Source of the DNA: Cutaneotrichosporon cavernicola
Lineage: Eukaryota; Basidiomycota; Tremellomycetes; Trichosporonales; Trichosporonaceae
Assembly: GCF_030864355.1 (NCBI RefSeq)
Contig: NC_083393.1
Span: 1,054,001-1,118,000 of the forward strand
Direction: 5' to 3'
Length of the DNA stretch: 64,000 nt
A model generated the notes under the pieces. That model did not search any database and had not been told where the DNA came from. It worked only from the letters and a program-made list of their open reading frames with translations. This document shows, one piece after another, positions 10,586 to 20,148 of the stretch. The position numbers and the translations under genes were made by a program. How positions within the stretch are numbered: the stretch's first letter is position 1; each line of letters opens with the position of its first letter.

Positions 10586-12366
10586 TTAGGCGTTGTACGT
10601 GCTCGAGGAGACGTCACCCGAGGTGGCGGTCCACTTGACGTGGATGTCCTCGCCCGACTTCATGTGGTCGTTCTCCTTGCCGGGCATGACACGGAAAGTG
10701 TGCGCGCCGAAGAAGTCACGCTGGGCCTGGATAAGGTTGGCCGGGACAACGGCCGAGCGGTAGCCGTCGAAGAACGAGAGGGCGGTGCCGTGGGCGGGGA
10801 TGGGAACGCCCCAGAGGGTAGCCTGGGCGTTGACGCGGCGCCATGCAGGCTGCGCCTTCTCAATGGCCTGCTGGAAGAAGGGCGCAAAGAGGAGCGACTC
10901 GAGCTTAGGGTTCTTGCGGTACGAGTCGGTAATGTCCGACAGGAAGACCGACTTGATGATGCACCCGGAGCGCCAGACGGCAGCGATCGATGCGTTGTTG
11001 AGGTCCCAGTTCTCGTCGATAGCGGCCTGGCGCATAAGGATGAAGCCCTGGGCGTACGAGATGATCTTGGACGCGTAGAGGGCCTGCTCGAGGTCGTCGA
11101 CGAACTGCTTCTTGTCGCCCTGGAACGGCTCGTGGGCGGGGCCCTTAATAACCTTGGACGCGGCGACACGCTCGTCCTTGATGGCCGAGAGGCACCGAGC
11201 GAATACGGCCTCGCCGATGAGGGTCACGGGCATACCACGGTCGAGGGCGTCGATGGCAGTCCACTTGCCGGTACCCTTCTGGCCAGCCTTGTCGAGGATC
11301 TTGTCGACAATGGGCTCACCGTCCGTGTCCTTGAAGTGGAGAATGTCGCGGGTGATCTCGATGAGGAACGACTTGAGCACACCCTGCTCCCAGCGGGCAA
11401 AGATTTCGGCAATCTCGTCGGTGCTGAGACCGAGACCGCGCTTGAGAATGTCGTAGGCCTCGGCGATAAGCTGCATGTCTCCGTACTCGATGCCGTTGTG
11501 GACCATCTTGACATAGTGGCCAGAGCCACCGTCACCGATCCACTCGCAGCAGGGCTCGCCGTTGACCTGGGCGGAGGTCTTCTGGAAGATCTCCTGGACG
11601 TGGGGCCAAGCAGCCGCCGAACCACCGGGCATGAGCGAGGGGCCGTTGCGGGCACCCTCCTCACCACCCGAGACACCCATGCCGATGTAGAGAAGACCCT
11701 TGTCCTCGCACTCCTTGACACGGCGGGTGGTGTCCGGGAAGTGAGAGTTGCCGCCGTCGATGATAATGTCACCCTTCTCGAGGTGAGGCTCGAGGAGCTT
11801 GATGAAGTCGTCAACGGCCTGGCCAGCCTTGACCAGGAGAACGATGCGACGGGGCCGCTTGAGCTTGGAGACGAGCTCCTCGATCGAGTGAGCGCCAATG
11901 ATGTTGGTGCCCTTGGCCTCGTTGGCCAGGAAGTGGTCAACCTTGGAGACAGTGCTGGACGTCAGCGACACTCTCAGACAGCTTGTATGCCAACTCACCG
12001 GTTGAAGGCGCAGACCTTGAACCCCTTGTCGTTCATGTTGAGGATGAGGTTCTGGCCCTAAGAATGGTCAACTCGGATTCCCAACTTGGACTCCCAGACT
12101 CGGGATGTGGCAGTCACGACCCCGACCGGGTACTTACCATGACGGCCAGGCCGATGAGGCCAATGTCAGCACTGCGGGGCTGTCAGCGTTCTACTCGCGA
12201 TGAGGATAAAAGGAATGTTATGGAATGTTGCTCATTCCCCGTGCTGTCGATGGTGAGCAACGTGTGAAGTTGCCCAGTGCGATGACGTGGGAACATTTTG
12301 TTGGAAGCGTGAGGAAGAAGTGTCGAGATGCCTGAGAGGAGAGATGACTTACAGGTCGTTGGACAT
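10586..12366 (-). CDS. GND1: 6-phosphogluconate dehydrogenase, decarboxylating
   Basis: Third enzyme of the oxidative pentose phosphate pathway: 6-phosphogluconate + NADP+ to ribulose 5-phosphate + CO2 + NADPH, cytosolic. The N-terminal Rossmann motif is spread over small exons: MSNDL, then ADIGLIGLAVM-GQNLILNMNDKGF, then TVSKVDHF. Family motifs are clear: IIDGGNSHFPDTTRR, GMGVSGGEEGARNGPSLMPGG, GSGHYVKMVHNGIEYGDMQ (catalytic Lys/Asn region) and DYF-equivalent RDFFGAHTFRV near the end. About 490 residues, full length. The first intron is about 180 nt and separates a five-codon first exon (ATG 12364-12366) from the rest, unusual against the 35-50 nt introns elsewhere and a plausible site of transcriptional control. 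The large open frame on the opposite strand is a GC-bias shadow. Confidence 0.97.
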
Positions 12367-13781
12367 TGTATTTGAGATGTAGAGAGATGGGAAGGTGAGG
12401 AAATGAAGAAGAAGATGGAGATGGAGAAGAAGAGATGGTCTGACGTGAACGGAGAAGAGTTAAGAAGGAAGGATCTGGGAGGGGGTCGATTCGGGGTGGG
12501 GTGGACCGGTAGGCCGGGACAAGGGGCCGGTCCATGACAAGCTTGGATCGGGGGTCGGGGTTGGGGGGGTCGCCAAAAGCAAGTTCCAATCTCTTCACCC
12601 ACCTGATTGCTTAGTCCCGACTCTGCCTGTTCTATTCGAACTAAACCTATACCCCTATAATTCCTCAAAGCCTCTAATCGATGATGTACATTCATACACT
12701 AACCCAGTTGTGTCATTTCAGGGACCATTACTTCAGCCAATGCCACCTGGCCACCTGGCGGCCTATAGCCTAACCTCCTAGGATTCCCTTCAGTCACATA
12801 TCGGACTTGAAGGCTCCGCTCCGCTCAAGCCGCCTTGTCCTCGGCCCCAATCTTGCTCAGCACACCCACTCCAATCTACTAAACTGTAGACCTACATTCA
12901 CAGCATGTACAGAAGCAAAGAGATGCATCCTATTGCCGCTAAATTCAAAGACAATTTCACCCAGCAATGGGTCATGCAGACCATGATCTTGATGACCTCA
13001 CAGAACAACTCATGGTCCAGACCCTGCCACATTCACAGCATGTACAGAAGCAAAGAGATGCATCCTATTGCCGCTAAATTCAAAGACAATTTCACCCAGC
13101 AATGGGTCATGCAGACCATGATCTTGATGACCTCACAGAACAACTCATGGTCCAGACCCTGCCACTTTGGGGGAGACGTATCCATTCACTCTATCTTGTC
13201 TGTCACTCACCCAGCTTGGGTATCCAGACGTCTCTCTGTGCTTGTGGGCTGTTTCGAGTCAACACGTCACCAGCCGACACGTCCAAATTCGTATGATTCA
13301 AGAGGTTGTGCTCGATGGCACCTTTCCTTTGGCCATGATCGGCCCCGGCGGTCCGATCTCCGCCACATTTCTTGATCAGGGTTGTCATTGGTCAAGGTCA
13401 CTACCGTCCATGCCGTGCCGCATCTCGCATGCTCGGTCCGGTCATCCGGTGCAACATTGACCTACCGGAAAAAACCCGGCACCCCATCTCATCTCCGGTG
13501 TCTCCAGTACCAAGTACACGTGGTTTTGATTTCCCACGGTCATCTCGAATCAGTTCCCCGGCCAGGGTGGGGCTTAGGGAATTTGAGTGCGGCATGTATA
13601 GAGTGTCGTCATGACCAAGGTATGATAAGTGGGTCATATGGGCATAAATCACAAACTGGTCAGTACCTGTCTCCTCCTCACAGCTCACAGCCAACGTCAT
13701 AACACCTCAGTGTCAGCTGCCTGGTATCCAACCACCCTCTTCCCATCACTAACTACCTCCTACACATTTCGTTTCTCCATC
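12367..13781. other. Intergenic region between GND1 and the glucose-6-phosphate epimerase gene
   Basis: 1.4 kb between two divergently transcribed genes. It begins with a CT-rich GND1 leader (minus strand) and carries the 135-bp direct tandem duplication at 12896-13165. The rest shows no gene I can support; the open frame through the duplication has no recognisable protein signature. Confidence 0.6.
12896..13165. repeat. 135-bp direct tandem duplication
   Basis: Two adjacent copies, 12896-13030 and 13031-13165, each start ATTCACAGCATGTACAG and end CCAGACCCTGCCAC. I saw no mismatch on reading them side by side. The period of 135 is a multiple of three, so one frame stays open through both copies. 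Near-perfect identity implies a recent duplication, or an assembly artefact. Confidence 0.95.
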
Positions 13782-14939
13782 ATGGGCGTCGAACAGACCG
13801 GAAAGAGCATCACCCTCAAGCATGTCTCGGTACGTTGTGCTATCAGATGCAGATGCAAGGCAACAGTAGCACAGCGCGCTGACTACAGGGCGCATCCGCT
13901 GAGATCTAGTGTGTCTTCTTGCCACTCAACCTGCACTAGAGACTAGAGACGACTAACATTCCAGCCTGTATGGAGCGACCGTCACCTCGTGGAAGGTGAA
14001 TGGCCGCGAGCACATGTTCCTCTCCAAGAAGGCGGTCCTTGACGGCTCGGCAGCCGTGAGTCGCCAGCGGATCGCTCCAGACCTAACTAACTCTCAGATT
14101 CGCGGAGGTGTCCCAGTCGTCTTTGTGAGCATTTTACATGTCTAGCTAACCCAGCCCATCTTTGGCCCTCCTCCCTCGTCACCGCCCGAGTACGCTGCAC
14201 TCACGAACCACGGCTTTGCGCGCAACCAGACGTGGAAGCTCGACCAGATCCTTTTGGACCGCGACGAGGGTGTGTCCGTGCGCCTCGCCGCCCCGCCTCC
14301 ACCCGAGTCCTTCCCATACCACTACGACTTGACTTACGTGGTGACCCTTGCGGCCCACCAGCTCAGCTGTGACATTCACGTCGTCAACCGCGATTCAGAG
14401 GCGTTCCGCTTCCAGGCCCTCTTGCACAACTACCTCGCCGTCCCGGACGTCAGCCAGATTTCGATCTCTGGGATTAACGCAGGCGTCAACTACAAGGACA
14501 AGGTTCTTGGCGGGTCTGAGGAGGAAACCGATGGTAGCGCCATCACAATCACTGGCGAGGTTGACCGGTAACTCTAAATTTATTGTCACGACGACCTGAC
14601 GACAGTGTCTACGCTAAAGTCCCCGGGCAGGAGGTGTGCGTCAACGACGGCCAGGGTGGCGGTTACAAGGTCCGCTTCCGCGGCTTCGAAGAGTACGTCG
14701 TGTGTGGACGTGACTAACCTTCCAGCTGTGTCATCTGGAACCCCGCCGCCGAGACCGGCAGCAAGATTGCCGACATGGAGGACGGCGGATGGGTGAGTAG
14801 GTGACAATTTTAGTACTAACGACAGAACCGCTACGTGTGCGTTGAGCCCGGATTCGTGAGTCAGTTCAAGTCACTCGAGCCCGGACAGAAGTTCCTTGGC
14901 CAGGAGACAATCACCCTTGTCGAATCTCCTCGCCTGTAG
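13782..14939 (+). CDS. Glucose-6-phosphate 1-epimerase (YMR099c-like)
   Basis: Interconverts alpha and beta anomers of glucose 6-phosphate in the cytosol, ahead of glycolysis and the pentose phosphate pathway. It belongs to the aldose 1-epimerase-like fold. After short first exons the protein reads LYGATVTSWKVNGREHMFLS, then IRGGVPVVFPIFGPP, then ALTNHGFARNQTWKL, all characteristic of the D-hexose-6-phosphate mutarotase branch. Later segments include RFQALLHNYLAV and CVIWNPAAETGSKIADM. It ends LVESPRL at TAG 14937-14939. About 290 residues, full length. At least seven introns, one creating a six-codon exon (GASAEI). Its divergent neighbour GND1 also uses hexose phosphates, but proximity may be chance. 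Confidence 0.93.
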
Positions 14940-15456
14940 TCCGAGTAACCACGGGCCCGCTCCAAGGTCCAAGCGTCATCGTGAAACCAGTGTAATATGA
15001 AGGTAGTACCGAGTCTGCTAAAATGTGTGCTGTAGCTTCGAAATGAACTGTGCAGAATGGATTGTCCACAGTCTGAAACACTGCCACTCGGACTGTATCC
15101 GTGCCAGACATGTCCGCCCAAACAGTAATTGGATACCATCTATTCTGGAAAGAGCAAAGCATGGTAGGCAGACGGCAGCATAGCGATGCAGATGTACGGT
15201 GAAGTCGTCTGCAATTGTACATTTGTCTGATGCATTCACGAGGGGGTTGTTTATTTACGACTGTCATTAGTGTAGTTGTTAATGTGACGTCGGAAGGAGT
15301 GAAATGTTCCAGGCGGTTCTACTTGAGAATCGACGTGGTGATTGGTTCCGGCGTGTGGTGGAGGTGTCCTCGACGTTGATAACCACCCCGTCACCGTCTT
15401 CCCTTTCCAACTCCCCCTCTTGCAAACCTCACGAAAACTCACAACACCAACACAAC
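14940..15456. other. Intergenic, epimerase 3' end and p23 promoter
   Basis: 517 bp. The right part (about 15360-15456) is a CT/CA-rich leader ahead of the p23 ATG. Scattered TTC and GAA half-sites occur at 15301-15331 but not in proper heat-shock-element spacing. No other feature seen. Confidence 0.5.
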
Positions 15457-16481
15457 ATGTCTGTCCCTCCCAAGCCCCTTCACCCTGAGGTTCTCTACGC
15501 CGAGCGCTCGTCGGCCACCGAGCCCGAGAAGGTGAGCGCCTTTGAGGCCTCTGGGCTTCTTCTCGACGACTATGACTTAGCTGCTTCGAAACCTCCCCGT
15601 GGTCGGAGACTGACATCCAGAACATCATCTACTTGACCTTTAACGTTCCCAACATCCAGGGAGAGCCCAATCTCGATATCACTGAGGACCAGATCTCGTT
15701 CTCCGCCTCGTCGGGCAAGTGAGTCCACCCAACTCTACTTTGCCAGACGTAAACTGACCGTAGCCCTGACAAGGGTATTCCCGTGAAGGAGTGGGGCTGC
15801 GACCTTGACCTCTACACCAAGATTATCCCCGCCGTGAGTCAGGCGCCCGCGCGATGCCTAAGTACGGCGTGAATGTTCCTAACACCCGCAGGAGACCAAG
15901 AAGCAGTTCAACTCACGTCACCTCATGCTCGTGCTCCGCAAGAAGGAGCCCCAGGCCGAATACTGGCCGCGCCTGACCAAGGAGAAGCCGAACCGTAACT
16001 GGATCAAGACCGACTTCTCCAAGTGGGTCGACGAGGACGAGCAGGACGGCGATGAGCCCGACATGGGCGACATGTCTGGTATGGGCGGCATGCCCGGTAT
16101 GGGCGGCATGGGCGGCATGCCTGGTATGGGTGGCATGGGCGGCATGCCTGGTATGGGTGGCATGGGCGGCATGCCTGGTATGGGCGGACCTGGCGGCATG
16201 GACATGGCCAGCCTCCTTGGCGGGATGGGCGGCGGTGCTGGCGGCGCTGGCGGTATGGACTTTGTGAGTCACCCTCCCGACGGCGCTGACTTTCAAGGCC
16301 AAGATGATGGAGCAGATGGGTGGCGCCGGCGGCATGCCTGACATGTCTCAGTTCGGTGAGGGTGACGACGACCTCGACGAGGTTGACGATGCCCCCACGG
16401 CCGGTGACAAGCAGAAGGCAGATGCGGCGGTGAGTCACTCGGTCCCACTCTTCTAACCCACAGGTCGAGGATGTTGAGTAA
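15457..16481 (+). CDS. Hsp90 co-chaperone p23/Sba1 with MGGMPGM repeats
   Basis: Binds ATP-bound Hsp90 and stabilises client complexes. The N-terminal CS domain (about residues 1-115) includes LHPEVLYAERSS, NIIYLTFNVPNI and the family hallmark W-P-R-L-T-K-E-K-P (YWPRLTKEKPNRNWIKTDF). A Gly/Met-rich stretch of about 55 residues follows, made of repeated GGM/PGM units (16060-16260), then an acidic tail (DDDLDEVDDAPTAGD) ending VEDVE. Five introns of about 35-50 nt; ATG 15457-15459 follows a CA-rich leader. The Met/Gly repeats are longer than in yeast Sba1 and are encoded by nearly identical GGCATG units, so the length may vary between strains. About 230 residues. Confidence 0.93.
16062..16206 (+). 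repeat. GGCATG-rich coding minisatellite in p23
   Basis: Units reading GGMGGMPGM repeat about four times with near-identical codons. The block lies between the CS domain and the acidic tail and is prone to slippage. Confidence 0.85.
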
Positions 16482-16753
16482 GAAGTAGCATATCTCCATG
16501 CATCGCAGAGCATGATGTAGTCTATACTAGCTATCCTGACATGTATAGCGTGCTAGAACATGTGTGGTTGTGTTGTAGAAACTGCATTAGGTCAGCCAGT
16601 GTCAAGGGGTGAAAGGGAGTTTCAACTGTACTGCGACCATGTCATGTCGTCATCGACTGTTCTGCAACCCCACAACCCGATGAAAATAGCCCGCATTGCA
16701 GATAGGTCGCCATCTTCCTTCCGTACTTCTACACCCCTCGGACGCTTGATCCA

Positions 16754-17622
16754 ATGGCTCCCCTCCTGCAAGTCCGCGACTTAACGCTTCGGCGTGATGA
16801 TGGCTCTGGTTCGGCAATCCTCAACGCAAGTCTCTCCTCGTGCGCGTCTGACTTGCAGAACCTCTCCCTTGAAGTACAAGAAGGCGAGGTGTTGATCGTC
16901 CAAGGCGAGAGTGGATGCGGGTGCGCCCCATTTCCAACTTTCCCACCCACACTGACTTCAGTAAAACCACACTGCTCCAGTGCATCGCCGAGCTCAACGT
17001 CTACCAGCATGGCGAGGTGCTTTTGCGCGGCCAGCCGGCCAAGGCCTACGGTGTCCCAAACTACCGCACTCGCGTGCAATACGTACCTCAGCGCCCATCT
17101 CTCCTTCCCGGTACCCCGCTTCAATTCCTGGACAAGGTGAAAGAGTTTGGTGCGCGCAAAACTCGATGCGAGGAGACGAAGAAGGAGGGACGGACATCGC
17201 CGGATCCTGTCGCGATGGCCGAGGAGTGGGGCATTCAACGCATCTTGTGGGGGCGGGACTGGAGCATGCTGAGTGGCGGCGAGAGCCAGCGCATCGCACT
17301 GGCCATTGCCCTCGGACTCGCGGGCGCTGACGTCCTGCTTCTGGATGGTGAGATCTGGAGAGGCTGCAGCGGCTGACAACAGAACCCACCTCGGCGCTTG
17401 ACCCCGAGAGCACTGCCGCCGTGGAGAAGACTCTGTTATCCATGCTTCCAGACGCGCCCATCAGCGCGCCAAAGGTGCCCGTCTCATATCACAGTCTGCT
17501 GACCGCAGGGCAACAACACGCCGCGTAAGGGCACTGGACCGAAGGCGCTGCTGTGGATCACGCACGCACCTGAACAGGCGGAGCGTGTCGGCACACGCAC
17601 GCTCAATCTCTCGCGTCGCTAG
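16754..17622 (+). CDS. Soluble ABC ATPase (YbbL/STAR1-type)
   Basis: A single nucleotide-binding domain with no membrane part, about 250 residues. Walker A GESGCGKTT is split by an intron near 16920-16961; Q-loop YVPQRPSLLPGT; signature LSGGESQRIALA (about 17270); Walker B VLLLD split by an intron, then EPTSALDPES; H-loop WITHAPEQ near the C terminus. The protein ends TLNLSRR at TAG 17620-17622. The Q-loop and compact size resemble bacterial YbbL and plant STAR1, which pair with a separate membrane protein; no partner gene is adjacent here. The segment 16826-16858 behaves as a 33-nt GC-AG intron: removing it gives ILNNLSLEVQEGEV, the normal start of the domain, but it keeps the frame if retained. 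Substrate unknown. Confidence 0.85.
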
Positions 17623-17719
17623 ACCGTTCCATTAGACTGTAGCTCGCCGAGACCCGCCGACTCCGCTGAGAATGGGCATCTAATGCATCTGTATCCATAA
17701 GTCCCAGCCTACCAAAACG

Positions 17720-18915
17720 CTACTCCTTGCGCTTCTTCCGTGGGCCCTCGGTGTCGTCCGCCTTGCGTTTCAAGCTCGCAGGCTCTCCCTCCTCCTCCTC
17801 CTCAGCCTTACGAGCCTTGCGCGCGTCACGCTTGGCCTTCTCCTGCTCTTTGCGCAGCTTCTTGAGCTCGCGCGCGCTGAGCTTGCTCTCGTCGATCGCC
17901 GGAGTAGCTGGGACGCTCTTGGCCGGCGTCTTGGCCGTCTTGGCCGGTGTCGCCTTGGTTGACGTCTTGGCTGGCATCTTGACAGGTGTATCCATGACCT
18001 GTTCCTTGCGCTGGCGCCTAGGCATCTCGAGAAGTTCAGGTGAAGGGCTGCGCCGAGCGGTTTCTGGGAGCGCCTGCGGCTTGCTAGGGTCCGCCAGCAG
18101 GGAGCCCGTCAACGACAGCATGTGGTTCGTGACGTGCAATCTGAGGTCAGCTATTGAGCAGCGCATTGCTGGAGCTGAATACTCACCCGATGACGGTGAA
18201 CGCGACGCGCTCGCCACCCCCGCCCAGCACCTTGCCCCCAGCCTCCTTCCAACGGCCCACCTCGTGCACGCTCTCACCAACGTCGTCCTCTTCGTCACTC
18301 GAGAGGTCCTCCTCTGGCAGGTCGGCGTGTTCAAACTCGTACTTGTCCTGAGGGATGTGCTGCAACGGGATGGAGACGTTGAACGTCTTGGCGAAGAGCA
18401 GTGACAGATGCGATGGGGAGGACAGCGAGTGAGTCCCGTCTGGCGTTAGTGCTCGTTTCCCGCACAGCCAACAAGCTCATGCACTGCGGCTCTGGCGTAA
18501 CTCACTCAGCACTTGCCCAACCTTGGGCGCCCAGATGATCGAGTGGAACGACACGTCGCACACGCCAAACGGACACTCGTTGACAATCTTGACCGTGTCG
18601 TCCATCACCTCGTGCTCCCAGTGCGTGAGCAGCACACCGCCCATCTGCCCAACATAGCTGCGATTAGCAGAGCACGTCAGCATGGGCTTACCGCATAAGC
18701 ATGCCATCCAGTGTCTCGTTGACTCCCGCCAGCCAGTCTGCAGCGTACTTGGGCGGCACGCTCAGTCGCATCCGCTGGACGCGGTGCTCGAATGGACCCT
18801 CCACCACGGCCTTGGCCTTGGGCACCTTGGCCTTCTTATCCTTTTTGCTCCGCCTCTCCTCCTTGCTCCGCTTGCTCTTGTGCTTGGAGCTGCTGGCCTC
18901 GGCGTTGATCGTCAT
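17720..18915 (-). CDS. RPA43: RNA polymerase I subunit A43-like
   Basis: Forms the Pol I stalk with A14 and binds initiation factor Rrn3. Identified by the Rpb7/A43-type N-terminal region (RLSVPPKYAADWLAGVNETL) and the diagnostic segment KIVNECPFGVCDVSFHSIIWAPKVGQVL, followed by an OB-fold start (GTHSLSSPSHLSLLFAKTFNVSIP). Lys/Ser-rich extensions flank it: N-terminal SSSKHKSKRSKEERRSKKDKK and a long C-terminal tail with TPAKTAKTPAKS and GPRKKRKE. About 370 residues; start ATG 18913-18915; introns near 18665-18690, 18440-18505 and 18145-18185. It lies 7.4 kb from another Pol I subunit gene (A34.5-like) on the same strand. Confidence 0.85.
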
Positions 18916-19217
18916 GGTCGGTGGTGGTGTGGGAGATGGATTGTGGTCAGTACCAAGAGGGTCACCAATCCAAAAAGTTGCAGGTGACCCATTCAGGCAC
19001 GGCCATGTCCTAGACTTGAATCTTCCTTCCTAAATATCGTCTGTTCAGTAATACAATACTTGGTCTCTTCCAAAGTCTGTAACAGATGTAGTACACGAAC
19101 AACTACCTGTACCCTCCAACGCTTTGAAATACAATGCATATGATGTGCGCGCGAGCCTGGCTCGCCCATGCTAGAGGCAGACTAGAGCAGTGCTTCCGTC
19201 GTCCTTGTTCCCGTCTC
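18916..19217. other. Intergenic, RPA43 promoter and bS16m 3' end
   Basis: 302 bp between two minus-strand genes: terminator side of the ribosomal protein gene and leader of RPA43. Nothing else recognised. Confidence 0.5.
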
Positions 19218-19755
19218 CTACGCCGATCCCTTGGGCTTGGATTGCTTCGCTGCAGGAGCCTTCTTCTCGGGCACGGCACCCTGGACTGCTCTCGACGAAC
19301 CTGCAGCAGGCGTCGGCGACCACCGGTGCATCCACTTGTGCGGGGACGAGAGGACGCCGCCCTGATTGTTAGCTCTGCTTCCAAGACTAGCGGAAAGAGC
19401 TCCGTCTCATCTATCGCAGGCAGCACCAGCTCCTGGCAGTGCAAAAGACACTCACACGCTCCAAGAGTTTGACAACCGTCAGCGTCGGCTGCGCTCCAAC
19501 CGCCAGCCAGTACTTTATCCGCTCGACGTTCCACTCGATACGCTTCTCCTTCTGGACCGAGACCTTGTCCGAGCCGAACACGTGCGCGAGTGGTGGCATC
19601 TTGGAGTGTTCGATCGGGATGCGCGGGATAGGGTCGTACTCGCCCAGCTTCTCAATGGGGCGCGCATTACGAGCCTTGCTCGAGTTGATCGCGACAATGT
19701 GGAACACGGGCGCGCGCTTCTGCCCGTGACGGGCCAGACGGAGGCGGACGGGCAT
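19218..19755 (-). CDS. Mitochondrial ribosomal protein bS16m
   Basis: Small-subunit mitoribosomal protein. The first exon (MPVRLRLARHGQKRAPVFHIVAIN.., about 101 residues) is a typical S16 domain, including KIEKLGEYDP-like IEKLGEYDPIP and RIKYWLAVGAQPTLTV. A second exon adds a 47-residue tail (GGVLSSPHKWMHRW ... KQSKPKGSA) ending at TAG 19218-19220; Lys/Ala-rich extensions of this kind are common in fungal bS16m. Start ATG 19753-19755. A run of 15 C on the coding strand sits 26 nt before the start. No separate presequence is seen; bacterial-type S16 N termini often act as their own targeting signals. Confidence 0.92.
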
Positions 19756-20148
19756 CGCAGATAGATAGGTGGGCGGGGGTTGGGGGGGGGGGGGGGAAGC
19801 GAAGGGAAGGGGGAACGAACGGGCGGGTCTGGGGTGGACGAAAGGTGGTAGTCGTCACCAAAGTCGATGAGCACGAGCGAGATCGTCCGCCTGACTTTTC
19901 CCTCCAGGCCCATACTGTCCACCACATACAAGGAAGGCGTATCAAATCCAAGTCATTGATAGTGCGGAATCAAATCCACGCGATGTCGCGTCGCCTCCAC
20001 CTTCCATCGACCCCCGTCATCTCGAGGGCTGGTTGGCGGCTGGCGGCTGGCGACGCACGATCACATCTACCTTCCTCGTTAGCTTCTCTCTTCCAATCAC
20101 TTACTCATCGTCTCCTGCTCGTCAACGAGTAGTGAGACACTCTTGATC
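19756..20148. promoter_or_regulatory. Divergent promoter, bS16m and CAND1
   Basis: 393 bp between head-to-head genes, including the G15 run at 19782-19796 (+ strand) and a pyrimidine-rich leader before CAND1. Short ORFs inside look random. Confidence 0.55.
19782..19796 (+). repeat. G15 homopolymer
   Basis: An unbroken run of fifteen G, i.e. a C-tract just upstream of the bS16m start codon. A similar run of 14 lies at 45524-45537. Length is sensitive to sequencing error. Confidence 0.9.

Noticed and set aside
10577..12061. 494-codon open frame on + strand
   Set aside because: It is antisense to the well-supported GND1 coding sequence and has only Val/Asp/Glu-rich composition from GC-rich codons.
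12905..13375. Possible repeat protein through the 135-bp duplication
   Set aside because: No leader, introns or known domain; the frame stays open because the unit is 135 bp. Kept only as a DNA repeat.
15295..15335. Heat-shock element upstream of p23
   Set aside because: GAA and TTC half-sites are present but spacing and orientation do not make an alternating 5-bp array.
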